NCBI GenBank assembly: GCA_015501055.1
Contig: JADNYV010000019.1
Span: forward strand, 62,001 to 126,000
Origin: Mucidula mucida
Taxonomy: Eukaryota > Basidiomycota > Agaricomycetes > Agaricales > Physalacriaceae
Length of the DNA stretch: 64,000 nt
Reading direction: 5' to 3'
The position numbers were made by a program, and so were the translations under genes. Below the pieces are notes generated by a model, which saw nothing but the letters and a program-made list of their open reading frames with translations, did no database searches and was not told the origin of the DNA. Each line of letters opens with the position of its first letter. Position 1 is the first letter of the stretch. Below, one piece after another: positions 47,482 through 59,700 of the stretch.

Positions 47482-49864
47482 ATGGCAATCAATCGTGAAG
47501 CCAGCCACCATCAAGGACAATTCTCAAATCTGTATCCTGTCGAGTTCCCCCCTACCTACGCCGAACTCCAGAACAAGTGTGGCGATGTTATGAAGCAGTG
47601 TTGCGCACTCAATGCAGAGATTTTCGTCTTGGCGGAGAAAGTCATGGCCTTGAATTGGGACGCTTCCTTTGGAAGTCGTTATCAGCCTGCCAAAAACTCT
47701 CTGCCTCTGTATACACCTCTTCAGGACGTGCGCCAGCCAAATATTGACACTTCCGACCTGGGTGTGTTGCACAGAAAACGGTATGACCCGAGGATCTACG
47801 CGCCGAGAAGCCAACAGCGCTTTCCTTCTCCTCCTCCTCCTCCCGTCATCCCTCCGTTCCGAGCTCATGAACCTCTTTACTACTCTCGCTCGCGTTCACC
47901 GAGACAGCCAAGCGTCCCACAACGTGAAGACTCTTCATATACCCTCCATCCGCTAAGCCAGAACGCTTCACGTATCGATACTCCTGTATTTGGGGTGATG
48001 CCCCAAACCCCACGTTCCGCTTCCAGCTACGTTCCGACTGTAGAGCCACGGTCTTCTAGGACTCCGCCTGTTCCAAAACATACGAGAGCCGCATCGCAAC
48101 CGTCGGGCCAGATCAACAATCTGTATCCGAAATCGGGCACACAACCTCGAGCATCGATGTCTACGCCCCGTACCTTACAGAGTGTCCCACCTAATCGCCC
48201 TTCCGCTGCTCAGCAGCGTATTCCTCAAAGCAGGTCGCAGCCGGAACCACGGGCGCTAAAAGCTACTTCTGCTACTCCCTCCGTGCCACCTCGCCCCTCG
48301 CATTCAAGTGTGCCTCGTACTCATCAGCATCCGACACCGACAAAGCCAAGCTCGCCATCTCCGCCATTCGCAGCCTCTTCGAGCTCACCAATGGCAGACA
48401 ACAACCGTCTTGGAACTCATTCGGCTCCGCTGGTCGACACTGTGTCTCGTGGTCCGAATTCTGCTTCTTCGTCCAGTGTACCTGTACAGACCGTCGACAC
48501 TCAGCGACTAGATGAACTCAAAGATCTTCTTGAAAATGGCCCCAAAAAGTCCGACCCCCCGGGCTCATGGCGTTTTGAATGTCACGGGCTACATAACCCA
48601 CACAACATGTGTTTCCGAAATGCGGCTTTGCAAGGCCTCGTCCACACTTCGGAGTTTGCTCAGCTTTTTCTGCAACTTGGGGAGGTTCTGAAACGTGACG
48701 AGTTCATTCACGTAGCTCCACTTGTTCATGCGACGGTCGACTTCATAAGGATGTTCTATCACAAGGCTGGTACCAATCGGGATCCCCAACATAATTTTTG
48801 GGTCAACAAAGACGTCACGGTCGGCCATCCTCTCGAGCCTAGTACAAAGCTCTTCGCTGCGCTTACTGCTGCTATGCCGGACTTGTTCAAGGCAACGCCT
48901 ATTACAGTTGAGCAAGGCGAAAATGTTCGTTCAATTTTACCCTTCAGGTCCCCCTTCTAACCTTCTCCTTTATCAGCTCGTAATGCAAAGCGAGGAAGAC
49001 TCAGGAGAATTTTTAATGAGTTACTTCAATAAGCTCAACTTCGAATTCGACCTTATTGGTCGCGTGCTTCGCTCTCCCGCCTGGAGGCCTTCCTCTTCTC
49101 AGCTCGCAAAAGACTACATGCGGAATCCAAAACAGACCTCCATATACCGGCTCTTCGGCGCTGCAATATCTGAGAGGGTCCATTTTGTGATGACGATACC
49201 TATTGATGTAAGTCATCATTGTTTTTGATTCTATCTTCGTCTGCTAAGAATGACAAAGAAAAGTGTGGTTGACGTCGCCGGTTGTCTTCGACTCTACTTC
49301 CAGCACCTCCCTGAACCAGCATACTTTGAACAATTACCGTCGGTACTCGTGTTGAACCTCGGACGCTTTGTCTTCGGCTCCAGAGGGGGCGTTCAAACCA
49401 CCTTCAAAGAACTTAAAATGATTAAGATACCGCAAGTCCTCACTATACCTGAAGGTACGCCACACGTTGTGCTCGTAACCGACTTTCTCCTCACGTTTTA
49501 TCATGGACAGCACTCATATCTTCTTATTTTCAACTCCCCTCGATTGTCAATTATAGACTTTTCGCAGGTGTGTAGTAAAGACTGTCGCAATCTTCCATCA
49601 ATGATCCTGATGGTTTCAGTGGTGTATCATCATGGGCCTACTGCTGTCACGGGCCATTACACGGCCGATGCAGCACATCCGGGATACAGATTACACCATC
49701 ACCGCGCGCGAGATGAAAAAGACACTCGACCGTGGTTTCGCGCGAATGACACGTCTGTTTCCCATCTGCAAGCAACCGAGGTCTATCGCACCCCTGACTG
49801 CCCTGACGGCAAGCCCTCTACAAAAACACCCTTTGTTCTGTTTTACGAACAAATACCAGCATAG
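47482..49864 (+). CDS. USP10/Ubp3-like ubiquitin carboxyl-terminal hydrolase, unit C (intact)
   Basis: Exon 1 is 47482-48924. The intron 48925-48976 contains the apparent stop at 48958. Exon 2 (48977-49207) begins LVMQSEEDSGEFLMSYFNKL. After the next intron (to about 49260) the frame runs through FEQLPSVLVLNLGRFVFGSR. One or more short introns may lie around 49455-49620. The gene then reaches the His box VVYHHGPTAVTGHYTADAAH, PWFRAND and the end FVLFYEQIPA. The catalytic Cys is in GLHNPHNMCFRNAALQGLVH. All three catalytic positions (Cys, His, Asn/Asp) are present, so an active DUB is likely. The Pro/Ser-rich part (about residues 85-340) is presumably disordered. Yeast Ubp3 and human USP10 act on stress granules, ribophagy and COPII factors; whether this paralogue does is unknown. 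Confidence 0.88.
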
Positions 49865-50080
49865 AACGTTCTAGGAGGTATCTGACTCTCCGTTTTTGTC
49901 TGGCTTGTACCTAGTCTACTTGTTCCTTTTCAAGCATGCGTTGTCTAGCAGAACAACTTCTGGCCTATCGGGAAGAAAGGAGGGTGTCCTTTGTATTCGC
50001 TTCGACTTATAAATTATGATACTTGCTCCGCAATCAAGAAAGCATACTAAATATCTTCACCCTCCGTCACGTTGTGTACC

Positions 50081-51018
50081 ATGAGCGACTCAGAATCAGA
50101 ATCAGAATCAGTCAGGTAAGCCCGACGTATCGCAGTGAATCACATTGAGGACTACCCACCTATCTAGACAGTTGCGTTACGAAGCGGACGAACGAAAGCT
50201 CAAGGCTGCCGCAACGCTTTACTTGGAGTTCGCGCAGGTCGCTCCTTATGAAGAACTCATCAGCCCATATGGTTAGTGACGTGCACCGTTCTACGCAAAC
50301 TCTGACCGTGACAACTACTTCTAGTCAAGTTATGGCTGAACGCCAATGCCCACGTATCTGACAGTGGTTACTGCATTTCTTGGCCGTGCGGGGATGCAAC
50401 TCATCCCGGCATCGTCTGGTATAAGGTATTTGACCGGCGTATCCCGATAGACCTGTGGACGAAGAATAATGAGGAGTGCTGGGGTCAGATCAAGGAAGGT
50501 AAGTCCCCGTCTGCGTGGCGAAACACTTTACTAATGCCAGCTACGACAGCGCTGCTTATATTGGAGGTCGAGATACCGCATCTCGCACGTTTGAGGAAGT
50601 GGAGTACGTAACCAGCTGTAACTGGGTGTATCTGCTAACGGACCTTCTCAGTGGAGACGTTCGTGGCGCTCAATTCTCCCAGGCCGGAGTCAAGTACATA
50701 TGTCTTCTTGCCAGGAGAGGACATAATACGACATGACATTCAAACGGCGCGAAGACGGTGGAAAGAAATAATCGAGGACAAGGAAGGTCGGTTGACCCGA
50801 CCTAATCTTGTAATTGCTCTGCAGAGGCGCGTAGACGACTTCAACTGGTATCCGATGAACTGTGGCGGAATAGTAGACGGTGGGTCATGATTCAAACATA
50901 CAAACCTAACAGCTCATTTTGTTTAGCAATGTCACATCTTCTTCAGGAAAAGATGTTCCAAGAGTTCCTTGATTTAAGGTCACTGCGTGCGATACAAGAT
51001 ATGATGCCAGTGCCATAA
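50081..51018 (+). CDS. P3 protein, unit C (intact, unknown family)
   Basis: The start MSDSESESESVR (50081-50115) carries a Ser-Glu repeat where unit B has only MTDS. The following exons read RYEADERKLKAAATLYLEFA, LWLNANAHVSDSGYCISWPC and RIPIDLWTKNNEECWGQIKE, then ATTALLILEVEIPHLARLRKW, METFVALNSPRPESSTYVFL, RRRWKEIIEDKEGRLTRPNL, RVDDFNWYPMNCGG and the last exon with KMFQEFLDLRSLRAIQDMMP, stop at 51018. Each donor and acceptor keeps the frame. It is roughly half identical to unit B P3 by eye, with the Trp-containing motifs preserved. Its stop is 15 nt from the G2 stop. Confidence 0.75.
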
Positions 51019-51033
51019 AGAAGTTGTCGATGA

Positions 51034-52646
51034 TTATGTCGTCGACATACTGGAGAAGTACCTCTTGTACAAGTCTGCCAAGTAATACATCATTGAACGC
51101 ACACCTTGCCACTGCATACTATCCGGTGAAAGCATCCTCCCTTCGAAAGCCTCCACTAGGGAATCTTTGATGGAATACTCGAAGTAGTCATGATCTTTCG
51201 TGGATAGTACCGTCCCTATCGGCGCGTCAAACACTGATATCTGTCGCGCTGAAAGGATACTGAACACTCACAGAAACGATATTCTCTTCTCTGCTCTGAA
51301 ATTACAGGGCGGAAGTATCTATTATAGGCGCCCTGCTTTGTGAGAGGAGATGGCCCAGGGAGAACGCCGCATAGAATGTCACGGCACAGAACCAAGTCGC
51401 GAATGTGGCGCAATCGGGATGATTTGGAATAATGAGTACGCCTCGAGTCAGCAGCCAAAGAGATGAATTGAATATCGGAAGGCCCCGAAAAAGCCTTTGT
51501 ATGGACAGCCCAAAAGCCAAAGAAAATATCATGAAGCATCGCAATTTCGCGCGCAGGAGTGAGGGCCGGGGAAGTATCGAACTCAGCAACATCCTGAAAG
51601 GGACGAATGCGAAGGAACGACCTGATGCGCTTTGATATATCCTCTGTCCGATCTGATAGCGAGCGACTGCCCAGGACGTCATATATATCTCGCATGAGCT
51701 CCTGAAACGACGTCTGACGACTCTCTGAGGCGTTTCCCAGCGGTTCATGGAGATCGTTATTGATGATATGCTGCATCAAGTCAGCTTCATAACGTCCTTT
51801 ACGCCGGCGAGCATCATGATCTGACTCTTCACGAGAGGCAAAGAGAGTCCTCTCGCGCACGATAACCAGACGTTGAATCGCCGAATACCGCAGAGTGAAC
51901 CCCTGCAGCTCTAAAGGCCTTCTGAAAGCGCGTACATCGTCTCCCACAACATAAAGAGATAGCAGACGGTAGCGAGATGCGAAGACTTTAGGTGGGCGGC
52001 GTCCAAGAAGGAGCTTGTCGATAGCAAGGAGACAATCATGAATCAAAGCCAAGATGATCTGAATGGCACTGGAGTCATTGATGTCATGGAGTGGAATGAA
52101 GGTGTCTCGGGGAATCGCAGCTGGTACAGCGTTGAAGCGGTTGCCGACGACCACTGTGGAAGAAAGACGACGCGTGCTCGCAGGCGGAGTAGTAGAACCG
52201 GCGTTGTCCGACCAACATACCGTGGACTGGTCGCTGACTTCACTAATCACGCTGGACTCGTATAAAGGAGGACCACGGCTAGTACCAGCAGATCGACTGG
52301 CTATTGAGACGGCGCTGACGGCCGGGGGAGAGTCAACACGAGGACGACGTGCAACAGTAGAGCCTCCGTAGTCTGACCAGCAGACTGTGGAAGTGTCGCT
52401 CACTTCACTTGTCTCGCTCGGCTCGTACGCGTAGTAATCGGGAGACCGGGAGACTGTAGACACGTTCGTGTTATGGTTGGACGAAACGGAAGAGCCAGCG
52501 TTAGAATCAGGTTCCAACCGAGTTCTCCTGAAGGCTGCACCGAGGGCTGCGAGCTGCTCGTTACGCGAAGCCCTGCGGGCCCGCTCTCTGGGTGATCGTG
52601 GCGGAGCGCCGTGATGGCTGCGCACGGAGGAGACTTCGTGTAGCAT
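51034..52646 (-). CDS. G2 protein, unit C (intact, unknown family)
   Basis: The start at 52646 (MLHEVSSVRSHHGAPPRSPR) is chosen because it matches the other copies; an upstream in-frame ATG at 52673 exists only here. One long exon runs to an intron at about 51280-51220. The second exon (TVLSTKDHDYFEYSIKDSLV) ends ADLYKRYFSSMSTT. The repeats SEVSDTSTVCWSDY and SEVSDQSTVCWSDN are present. The domain from LHDINDSSAIQIILALIHDC to LCRDILCGVLPGPSPLTKQG is conserved with unit B, and the region between (about residues 285-350) is highly variable. About 510 residues, mostly helical, no membrane segments. No known domain is recognised. Confidence 0.75.
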
Positions 52647-52649
52647 AGA

Positions 52650-53689
52650 TCGTTGATTGAAGGGAATGCACAACGAGGAAGTGCTGATCCAGCAAGGGAA
52701 AGAAGTGATATGGAGGAATCTTTCCGTTGCCCGCCTTATTTATGTTCAGCGGAGATACATTGATACTTATTGTCAACCTTCTTTGGGCAATCAACAATAC
52801 CAGCAAGTTCAGTATCTAGGCCTGGAGAAAACAATTAGAATGATGGCAAGCTGGAAACAAATAAGAATGATATACAGCGGGTGCTACTATAGCCTGGAGA
52901 AATGCGCATCGTGAGAGGTCACTCCAATCTAGGGTGTCTGCCCGATGAGTCATTTATTTACGCGTTGTTTGTCTAAGCCTTTGAGCGACGTGCCGCGCCC
53001 TTTTGCATCCCGACTTCGGACTTGCATTCACCTACAATCTATACCACGCTCAATTTCCATCGTGTCTCTCCTCTTTGAAAGAGCAAGTGACCTTCCACTT
53101 AGCAGAATCGGAGCAGGCCAGCGCTGGTGCAGCTGCGAGCCCAAGCAATCACCATCAGGACCACATTACCTGGGAGTACGAGTTCCTTTCAATCACCACT
53201 TTGGTTCCAGTACGAGATCTCTTTACTTTGTTCATTATGCGCATCACAGATTCAAGTTCATCATCCAGGTTGCTACGCTCCATATCAATGTCATTGACAA
53301 ACATAGCTCAATTGAGCGCTATCTACCGTGTGCCTTGGACCAAGTTGACAAAACTAACGTGAACGTGCTGCCTCGAACCTCATTGTGATCTGCGACGGGA
53401 TTCTTTTCAATATGAGTTTGCTCACACAACAGCTTCCATGTCAAAGCGGCGATTGACCTTCCCGTGGTTTGTGTGTCACGAACACTCTACATCATTTCGG
53501 TTGAAACCAACGTCCGCGAATGATGTATAAAGAACGAGAGTAAGAACGAGAGTTTCCCCCCAGGACGCAACACCGATCATCTCAAGATGCACACGCTTGC
53601 AGCAGCCAAACGCGAAGAGGTATCGATAGAACTTCTGTGAGTACTTCTAAGCCTCTTTCTGGCGCAGGTCTCAGGCATTGCAGGACTGG
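52650..53689. other. Right edge of the cassette array and unassigned sequence
   Basis: 52650 to about 52985 aligns with the G2 upstream region of the other copies; similarity ends at about 52985. From there to 53689 no gene, repeat or RNA was recognised, although short ORFs overlap. Confidence 0.6.
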
Positions 53690-54905
53690 ACCCCATGTTT
53701 GTTTCCCAGATGGTCACCGTTCGAATCCCTGATTTGACTGTCTCGGAAGATCCTTGGAATGTTTCTCTCGTGGTTCCTTCTTGGTATCATCAACGTTCAA
53801 GTCTGTGCGTCTCGTTGGTTGTCGCTCGAGCCGCCCGTCGCTGAATCCGCGTCTGTAGATATCTTCTACCTCAACCAGCCGCACCACAATAACCCACTGC
53901 GTGAGATTAAATGGTTCGGTAGGTGCCCTTGTCGTCGTCGAGTATCATTGACTAAAGGAATGTTCGAAGTATACGGCCTTTTCCTGCTCGAATGGGCTCA
54001 GACCATTATGATGACCCACGACGCGTTCCACTGGTACGTCATTAACTGGGGCAACAGTGCGACGTTGAACGATATATCGCTCATCTGGTTGAGTGCGTCC
54101 CTCCATATTCTACGGATACTCCAGCATTGACGATCTCATAGATGTACCACTGCTGGGATCGGTGATTTCATGTGCCGTCCAGATCTTCTTTGCCTGGCAA
54201 ATCCGCCAATTATCGAAGTCCAATTGGATGTCTGGGTACATACTGCCTCGTTCATTCTGGTGGATTCACTGACCCGCCATGTTACTCAGAGTTATTGTTC
54301 TGGTCCGTCGGTGTTCTGTGGTCGTGCGCCCTGGAGTAGTAACCTATGGATATAGATCGCGCTTGCTCATGCGAGCACTGGCATCGTTAGCGGCATCAAA
54401 GTAAGTGCATGTTTTTTTTTCATTAATCGATAGCTGACCCTCCTGAAGGTCCGGGTTCTGGGATCGTTGAGCAAACTTGGCACGACTACCGGTCTTGTTA
54501 CAGTACGTGTTCATCTGAATCCTATGCGGACTACCCTTGAAGAAATCATCTCAAGTTTACACATGTCGGTGAAGCTGCAACGGACGTTATCATCGCGGGA
54601 GCCATGACATTCTTTGTGAGGCATATCAAGGCTGGTGTCATACCTCTGTATTGAAGAGTCTGGTCAGCTCTTCCGCATGAAATCAGGCTTCCGAAGAACC
54701 GATACACAGATTACCAAAATCATTCGACTATTCCTAGAGACGGGATTCTTGACATGTACGAGATGTTCATGTTGGCGCCCCAATCATTTGATGTCAATTG
54801 CACTGTAGCCACCGTTGCTATCTTGGATGTCATATTCTTTTTCTTGTTCCCTGTGAGTTGGTGATGACTTATGTTTTCCCATATTCTCATCGTCCCTCAT
54901 GATAG
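53690..54905 (+). pseudogene. DUF6534-type basidiomycete membrane protein, degenerate
   Basis: Pieces in order match this family's usual layout: a hydrophobic start (MFLSWFLLGIINVQV), then LREIKWF joined over a possible intron to VYGLFLLEWAQTIMMTHDAF with HWYVINWGN. Later in other frames come FAWQIRQL-like sequence, LASFILVDSL-like residues near 54240-54270, and SGFRRTDTQITKIIRLFLET (about 54680-54740), the family's conserved loop, followed by ATVAILDVIFFFLFP. Stops and frame changes at about 54150-54370 and 54650 indicate decay, although some may be introns or sequence errors. Confidence 0.65.
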
Positions 54906-56717
54906 CCAAACACCCTACACATGGTTCCGTGAGTCGCCATATCCTGATTTCCACAGTCGACTAACAGCAGTTTCAGATCGTTGATGCTGCCGAAACTGTA
55001 CGTTCAACTCTCGCATTAACCCATGATGGTCAGAAATCTGATAGACCGCCTTGAAGGTACACGAATGCTCTCTTAGCGGTTGTAAGTCACACCCTTCGCG
55101 CCCACTCTATAAATGTACCTACTTCCCAAATCGTAGCTCAACAGCAGGATACTGAATGGCGACCGCGAAAACTCCAAACTCACGTCGGTTTCCATTCCAT
55201 TATCCTCCTCCTCGAAGTGAGGGGCAGCAGATCTGTCATGCGTGTTGACGAAGTCGAGCATACCTACCCACCTCGAGATCTGAGTGTGAATGGACGTACA
55301 GCCTCGGTAGCTTTTTCGCTACGTAGTACTGGTGTTAAGAAGTCTAAACTCAGTTACAGCGCTACGTAGAGCACGAATTATATGAGTCGGATTTCAAGCC
55401 GGTAGAACTCCCGAGTGCTACTACTTGAGTCATCATGGCAATATCTGTAGAATTTCTTTCCTTCTGCTTATCTGGTTTTTGATTATGTCGCGATCCGTTT
55501 GTACCACGGTAAGTATTCCAACGGCTTATATCGCCATCAAATTGGAGAATCATTTCGTTGCTCTATAGCTGGAGTAATCAAAACTGCAAACAGACAACGC
55601 ATCAAGCATTGCTCGAAATTAAGTACGTCGGACCCGGTAAACGAACTTAGTTGCCAGAACCGCGGGGTGTGAGGTCGGGATCCCAATACTTGAATGTGAT
55701 GTCCATCATGAACTACGACATTCTCGACGACGATGGCTCATTCGGCGCCACTGTCCTTGTTCCTGGGGATGTTTCAACAACTTCGGTCGCCCTTACTACC
55801 ACTTTTGCAGAAAGTGTCACTCCGGCCCCGCCACCACGAACATCCGCCGACGACTGCCCGAATGATGGCTCTGCACTCTCTACGCTTCTCGATTTCTCTT
55901 CACCGGTGATCTTGGCGGCAGTCGTTTCTGATCTTAGGAAACACAATTCTTCCCTTCTTCTTAGCTTGGCGTTGAATCTCCCGTCTTTGAAAAGTCGCCA
56001 GACACACCTTTGTGTGAATTGCAGTGTGAGCGAGTACAATGCGCTGTATTGTGGTGCGGCGGTCTCGAGTTGAGTATCGAAATCATGTATAATTATTGGA
56101 TAGTGAGTCCTCTCTTCGGACCCTCCTGGTAGTAGTCTTATTCGTTTCTTTGCAGATGCAATTTAGCGCCTATGTCAGTACGCTAGCGCAAGACGTGACC
56201 TTTTCTTGGACCAGAGCTCTGGCTTCATGGCATTACTTGGATGATCATCACACGGATTCTGGATTTTATCCTTCTTAAATTGTGTCGGCGTCTATCCTAT
56301 CATGCTACTGATATTCAACAAAGAGGCGGCGTGTCTTTACTCATTGCCCCCTACTATGATTATCTCCGAACTTTCGAGTTCGTACAGTACTTACCTACCG
56401 TTTTTGAGATGTGTCATAACAATTTCATGGTACTCGTTGCTCCGTTGGTTCTCTACTTTGCGATGTTGTCGCTTCATATTGCGTAGAATTAACCATGAAA
56501 CGACATCCGGCACTAATCGGCAAGTGACCGGCGTTTGCCGAGTATCGTTGCTTTCCCTCCACCATGAATTCGCTCAGTATGGACGGATTGTATGCTCTTC
56601 TCGCCCATTTATTATGACATTTTGACAGCAGAAAAGTGTGAACTGCCTCAAGAGCGTCAAATTGATCTGCGTTCATCATGTAGCACCCCGCGATGATATA
56701 AATTGTACTTCTTCTCA
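54906..56717. other. Unassigned region upstream of the ABC transporter
   Basis: A 140-residue frame at 55651-56073 with a Thr/Ala/Pro-rich segment, and short hydrophobic frames at 56096-56490, were seen, but none matches a family I know and none has convincing splice signals. The hydrophobic frames might be the remnant of another membrane protein. Confidence 0.4.
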
Positions 56718-59700
56718 ATGGCCACCCCCACAATGGCGGAAAGCATCCCTCTTCAAGTCATCCGTGAAGATGGTGTCGCAGAATCTCATGCGTCGGCTTC
56801 GCTCTCCAGATCTCATATCAAAGAGCGGCTCAGTCGAAGAAATACAGTGTCATTGGACTATTTCGACCCTGTCGGCACGCAAAACCTTGCTGAAAGGCTG
56901 CGACGCGTTTCGCGCAGTCATCTTGCCGACTCTCAGACCACGCTCAGTGACCAGCCAAGGGATTCGAACGTGTTTGACCTTGAAAATGTCATGCGCGAGA
57001 TGATTAGCCAGTGAGTATCCTGGAACGTTTGTGTCAGCCATTGCCGTTCATCTTCTTTTTAGAAGTAATCAAGCGCATATTAGGGACCGTCGACTAGGTG
57101 TCTCGTTTGAAGGACTGCGTGTCGTCGGCCTTGGGTCAGCATCATCATACCAAGAAACATTAGGAACACTTCTCAACCCAAGTTACCTTGGGGAACGTGT
57201 GCGCAATGCCAGGAATCCTTTTTTGAGGAATATCATATCCGGCTTTGAAGGTGTAGTCCGTCCAGGAGACATGCTTCGTTCGTACTTCTACAATATTCCA
57301 AAAGCTTGTCTAACTGCCCTGTAGTTGTCTTGGGTAGTCCCGGATCAGGATGTACCACTCTCCTGAAGGCTTTAACGAATCAGCGTTCCGAGTATTACTC
57401 GGTCGAGGGTGAAGTGAACTACGACTCACTCGCCCCAGACACCCTTGCCAAGCATTTCCGCGGCGACGTTCAGTACTGCCCCGAGGACGATGTGCATTTT
57501 CCTACTTTAACTGTGGATCAGACACTCAAATTTGCCGCCAAAACTCGTGCGCCTCACAAGCGACCACTTGCTTGGAGTTCCAAGGAAGATTTCATCGATG
57601 TTACGACGGACGTCTTGATGACTGTTTTTGGCCTTCGTCACGCCAAACATACAGTCGTCGGAGACTCGTCTATCCGGGGAGTGTCCGGAGGCGAGAAGAA
57701 ACGAGTGTCCATTGCAGAAGCATTAGCAACTCGAAGCCGAATCGCTGCATGGGACAAGTGAGTATAGATCTGCCTCTGTCCCAAAAGAGGGGTCTAATAA
57801 TTTATCAGCTCAACGCGCGGTCTAGATGCCTCAACCGCTCATGAATTCGGTCGTGCGTTGCGTATCGCCACAGACATGGCCCACATGTCCACGCTAGTTT
57901 CTATCTACCAAGCCAGCGAATCTTTGTACCAGCTCTTCGACAAGGTCTGTGTAATCTATGAAGGGCGCATGGCGTACTTCGGACCTGCGGACCAGGCTCG
58001 TCAGTATTTTGTTGATATGGGTTATGTGCCTGCGAGTAGGCAGTCTACCCCAGAGTTCCTTGTTGCCGTCACGGATGCTCACAGTCGTATCGCCAATCCG
58101 GATGTCGCGACAAGACCACGAACCGCTAGTGAATTCGCAGACTATTTCCTCAAATCTCCGATTGGGCAGCAGAATCGTGATGATATAGAGCTCTACAAGT
58201 CTGTTTATGTGGGGTCGACTGCTGTTGAACAGGAATACCGGACATCCGCCTCGGAAGAGCATGCGAGGCATGCGAGACTGTCTTCGTAAGTCAGTATTGC
58301 AATCGCCGTGTTCTTCATTCACACCTTTAAGGGCTTATGTCATTTCAATACCTATGCAAGTACGGGCAGTCATGACGCGCCGCGTCCAGATTCTCAAGGG
58401 CAACAGATCCGCCATCATTGCGCAACTATTGTACGACGGTTCTCCCTACGCAGTCTACTGCTCATTCTCGATCTTATAGATCATTCATCGTTAATGGTAT
58501 CATCGTTGGAACGGTATTCCTGCGCCTCAAGAGTGATACTTCGTCGCTCTTTAGTCGAGGAGGTGTTCTGTACTTGTAGGCATGCCCAATATCTAAAGGT
58601 CGTCACTTGAACATTTATCCACAGTGCACTTTTATTTGGCTCCCTTTCCAGCATGGCCGAGATCCCTGCTCTCTTCAGTCAACGGACCATCGTTGCTCGC
58701 CATCAAAAAGCAGCTATGTATCATCCCATGATAGAATCTATCGCTCTAACGTTGGTGGACATCCCGATCTCTACTTTGACTATGCTGGTCTTTGGCATAA
58801 TGCTTTATTTTCTCGTCGGTCTACAATCTACAGCCAGGCAGTTCCTGTGAGTTGCCTTGTCTACAGAGATTGGCTTAACTTCTCATGAACGTTCAGTGTT
58901 TTTCTGTTGTATCTCAACACGGCTGCTCTGACGATGAAGGCCATATATCGCACAATTGCTGCAGCAACGACCGCCGAAGCGTCTGCTATGGCTGTCGCTG
59001 GTCAGTCAAGAACCGCTCCGTGAAAACCAAAATTATACAAGACTGACCGAAGGACAGGCTTGACAACGTTGGCCCTCAATATCTATACGTAGGTCATTTT
59101 TTAAAGTTCACAAATATTATCCGAACGTTATCTACACAGGGGTTACACCATTCCCAAACTAACCATGGTTGGTGCTCTGAAATGGATCGCGGCTATAAAC
59201 GTAGGATTTCTTCGTCTTGGCTTCGCGTTTTTTGTTCACGGTGCACAGCCCTTGCGGTATGCTTTTGAGGGCGTCATGGCAAACGAGCTCCACGGCTTTC
59301 AAGCGCATTGTATTTCCTTCGTGCCATCAGGGCCCGGTTACGAGGGCGTCAGCCCGTTGAATCAAGTCTGTGCCGTCGTTGGCTCTACTGCAGGACAAAC
59401 GTATGTGGAAGGCGATGTATATCTCAAGCTGGCGTTCGGCTACTCGTATGACAACTTATGGAAGGTAAGTTCTCATTCGTCACCACGAGACCAACAGCCG
59501 AACATTTTCGGCCGTAGAACTTTAGTATCATGATGGGTTTCCTCGGCGGTTTTTGGGTGGCACAATTCCTGTTTTCGGAGTACAATACCTCTCTGGCATC
59601 GTATAGTTCTACGGTGATGTACCGACGGGGACGCCAGCAAACTGATCGTGGTCTAGAAAGGCATGATGAAGAATTCGGTTTCTCGTCTGCCGCACAGGCG

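Noticed and set aside
48925..48976. Stop codon at 48958-48960 that would truncate the unit C DUB
   Set aside because: It lies within a GT...AG intron; splicing joins VEQGEN to LVMQSEEDSGEF, restoring the normal USP order.
39945..52985. Cassette array as one large transposon
   Set aside because: No terminal inverted repeats, LTRs, target duplications, tyrosine recombinase or transposase were found at its edges, so duplication without a mobile carrier is the simpler reading.
53715..53740. tRNA-like GTTCGAATCCC
   Set aside because: No cloverleaf could be formed around it.
57306..57761. Loss of the Walker A lysine in NBD1 as a sign of a dead transporter
   Set aside because: A cysteine at this place in NBD1 is normal for fungal PDR transporters; NBD2 is canonical.
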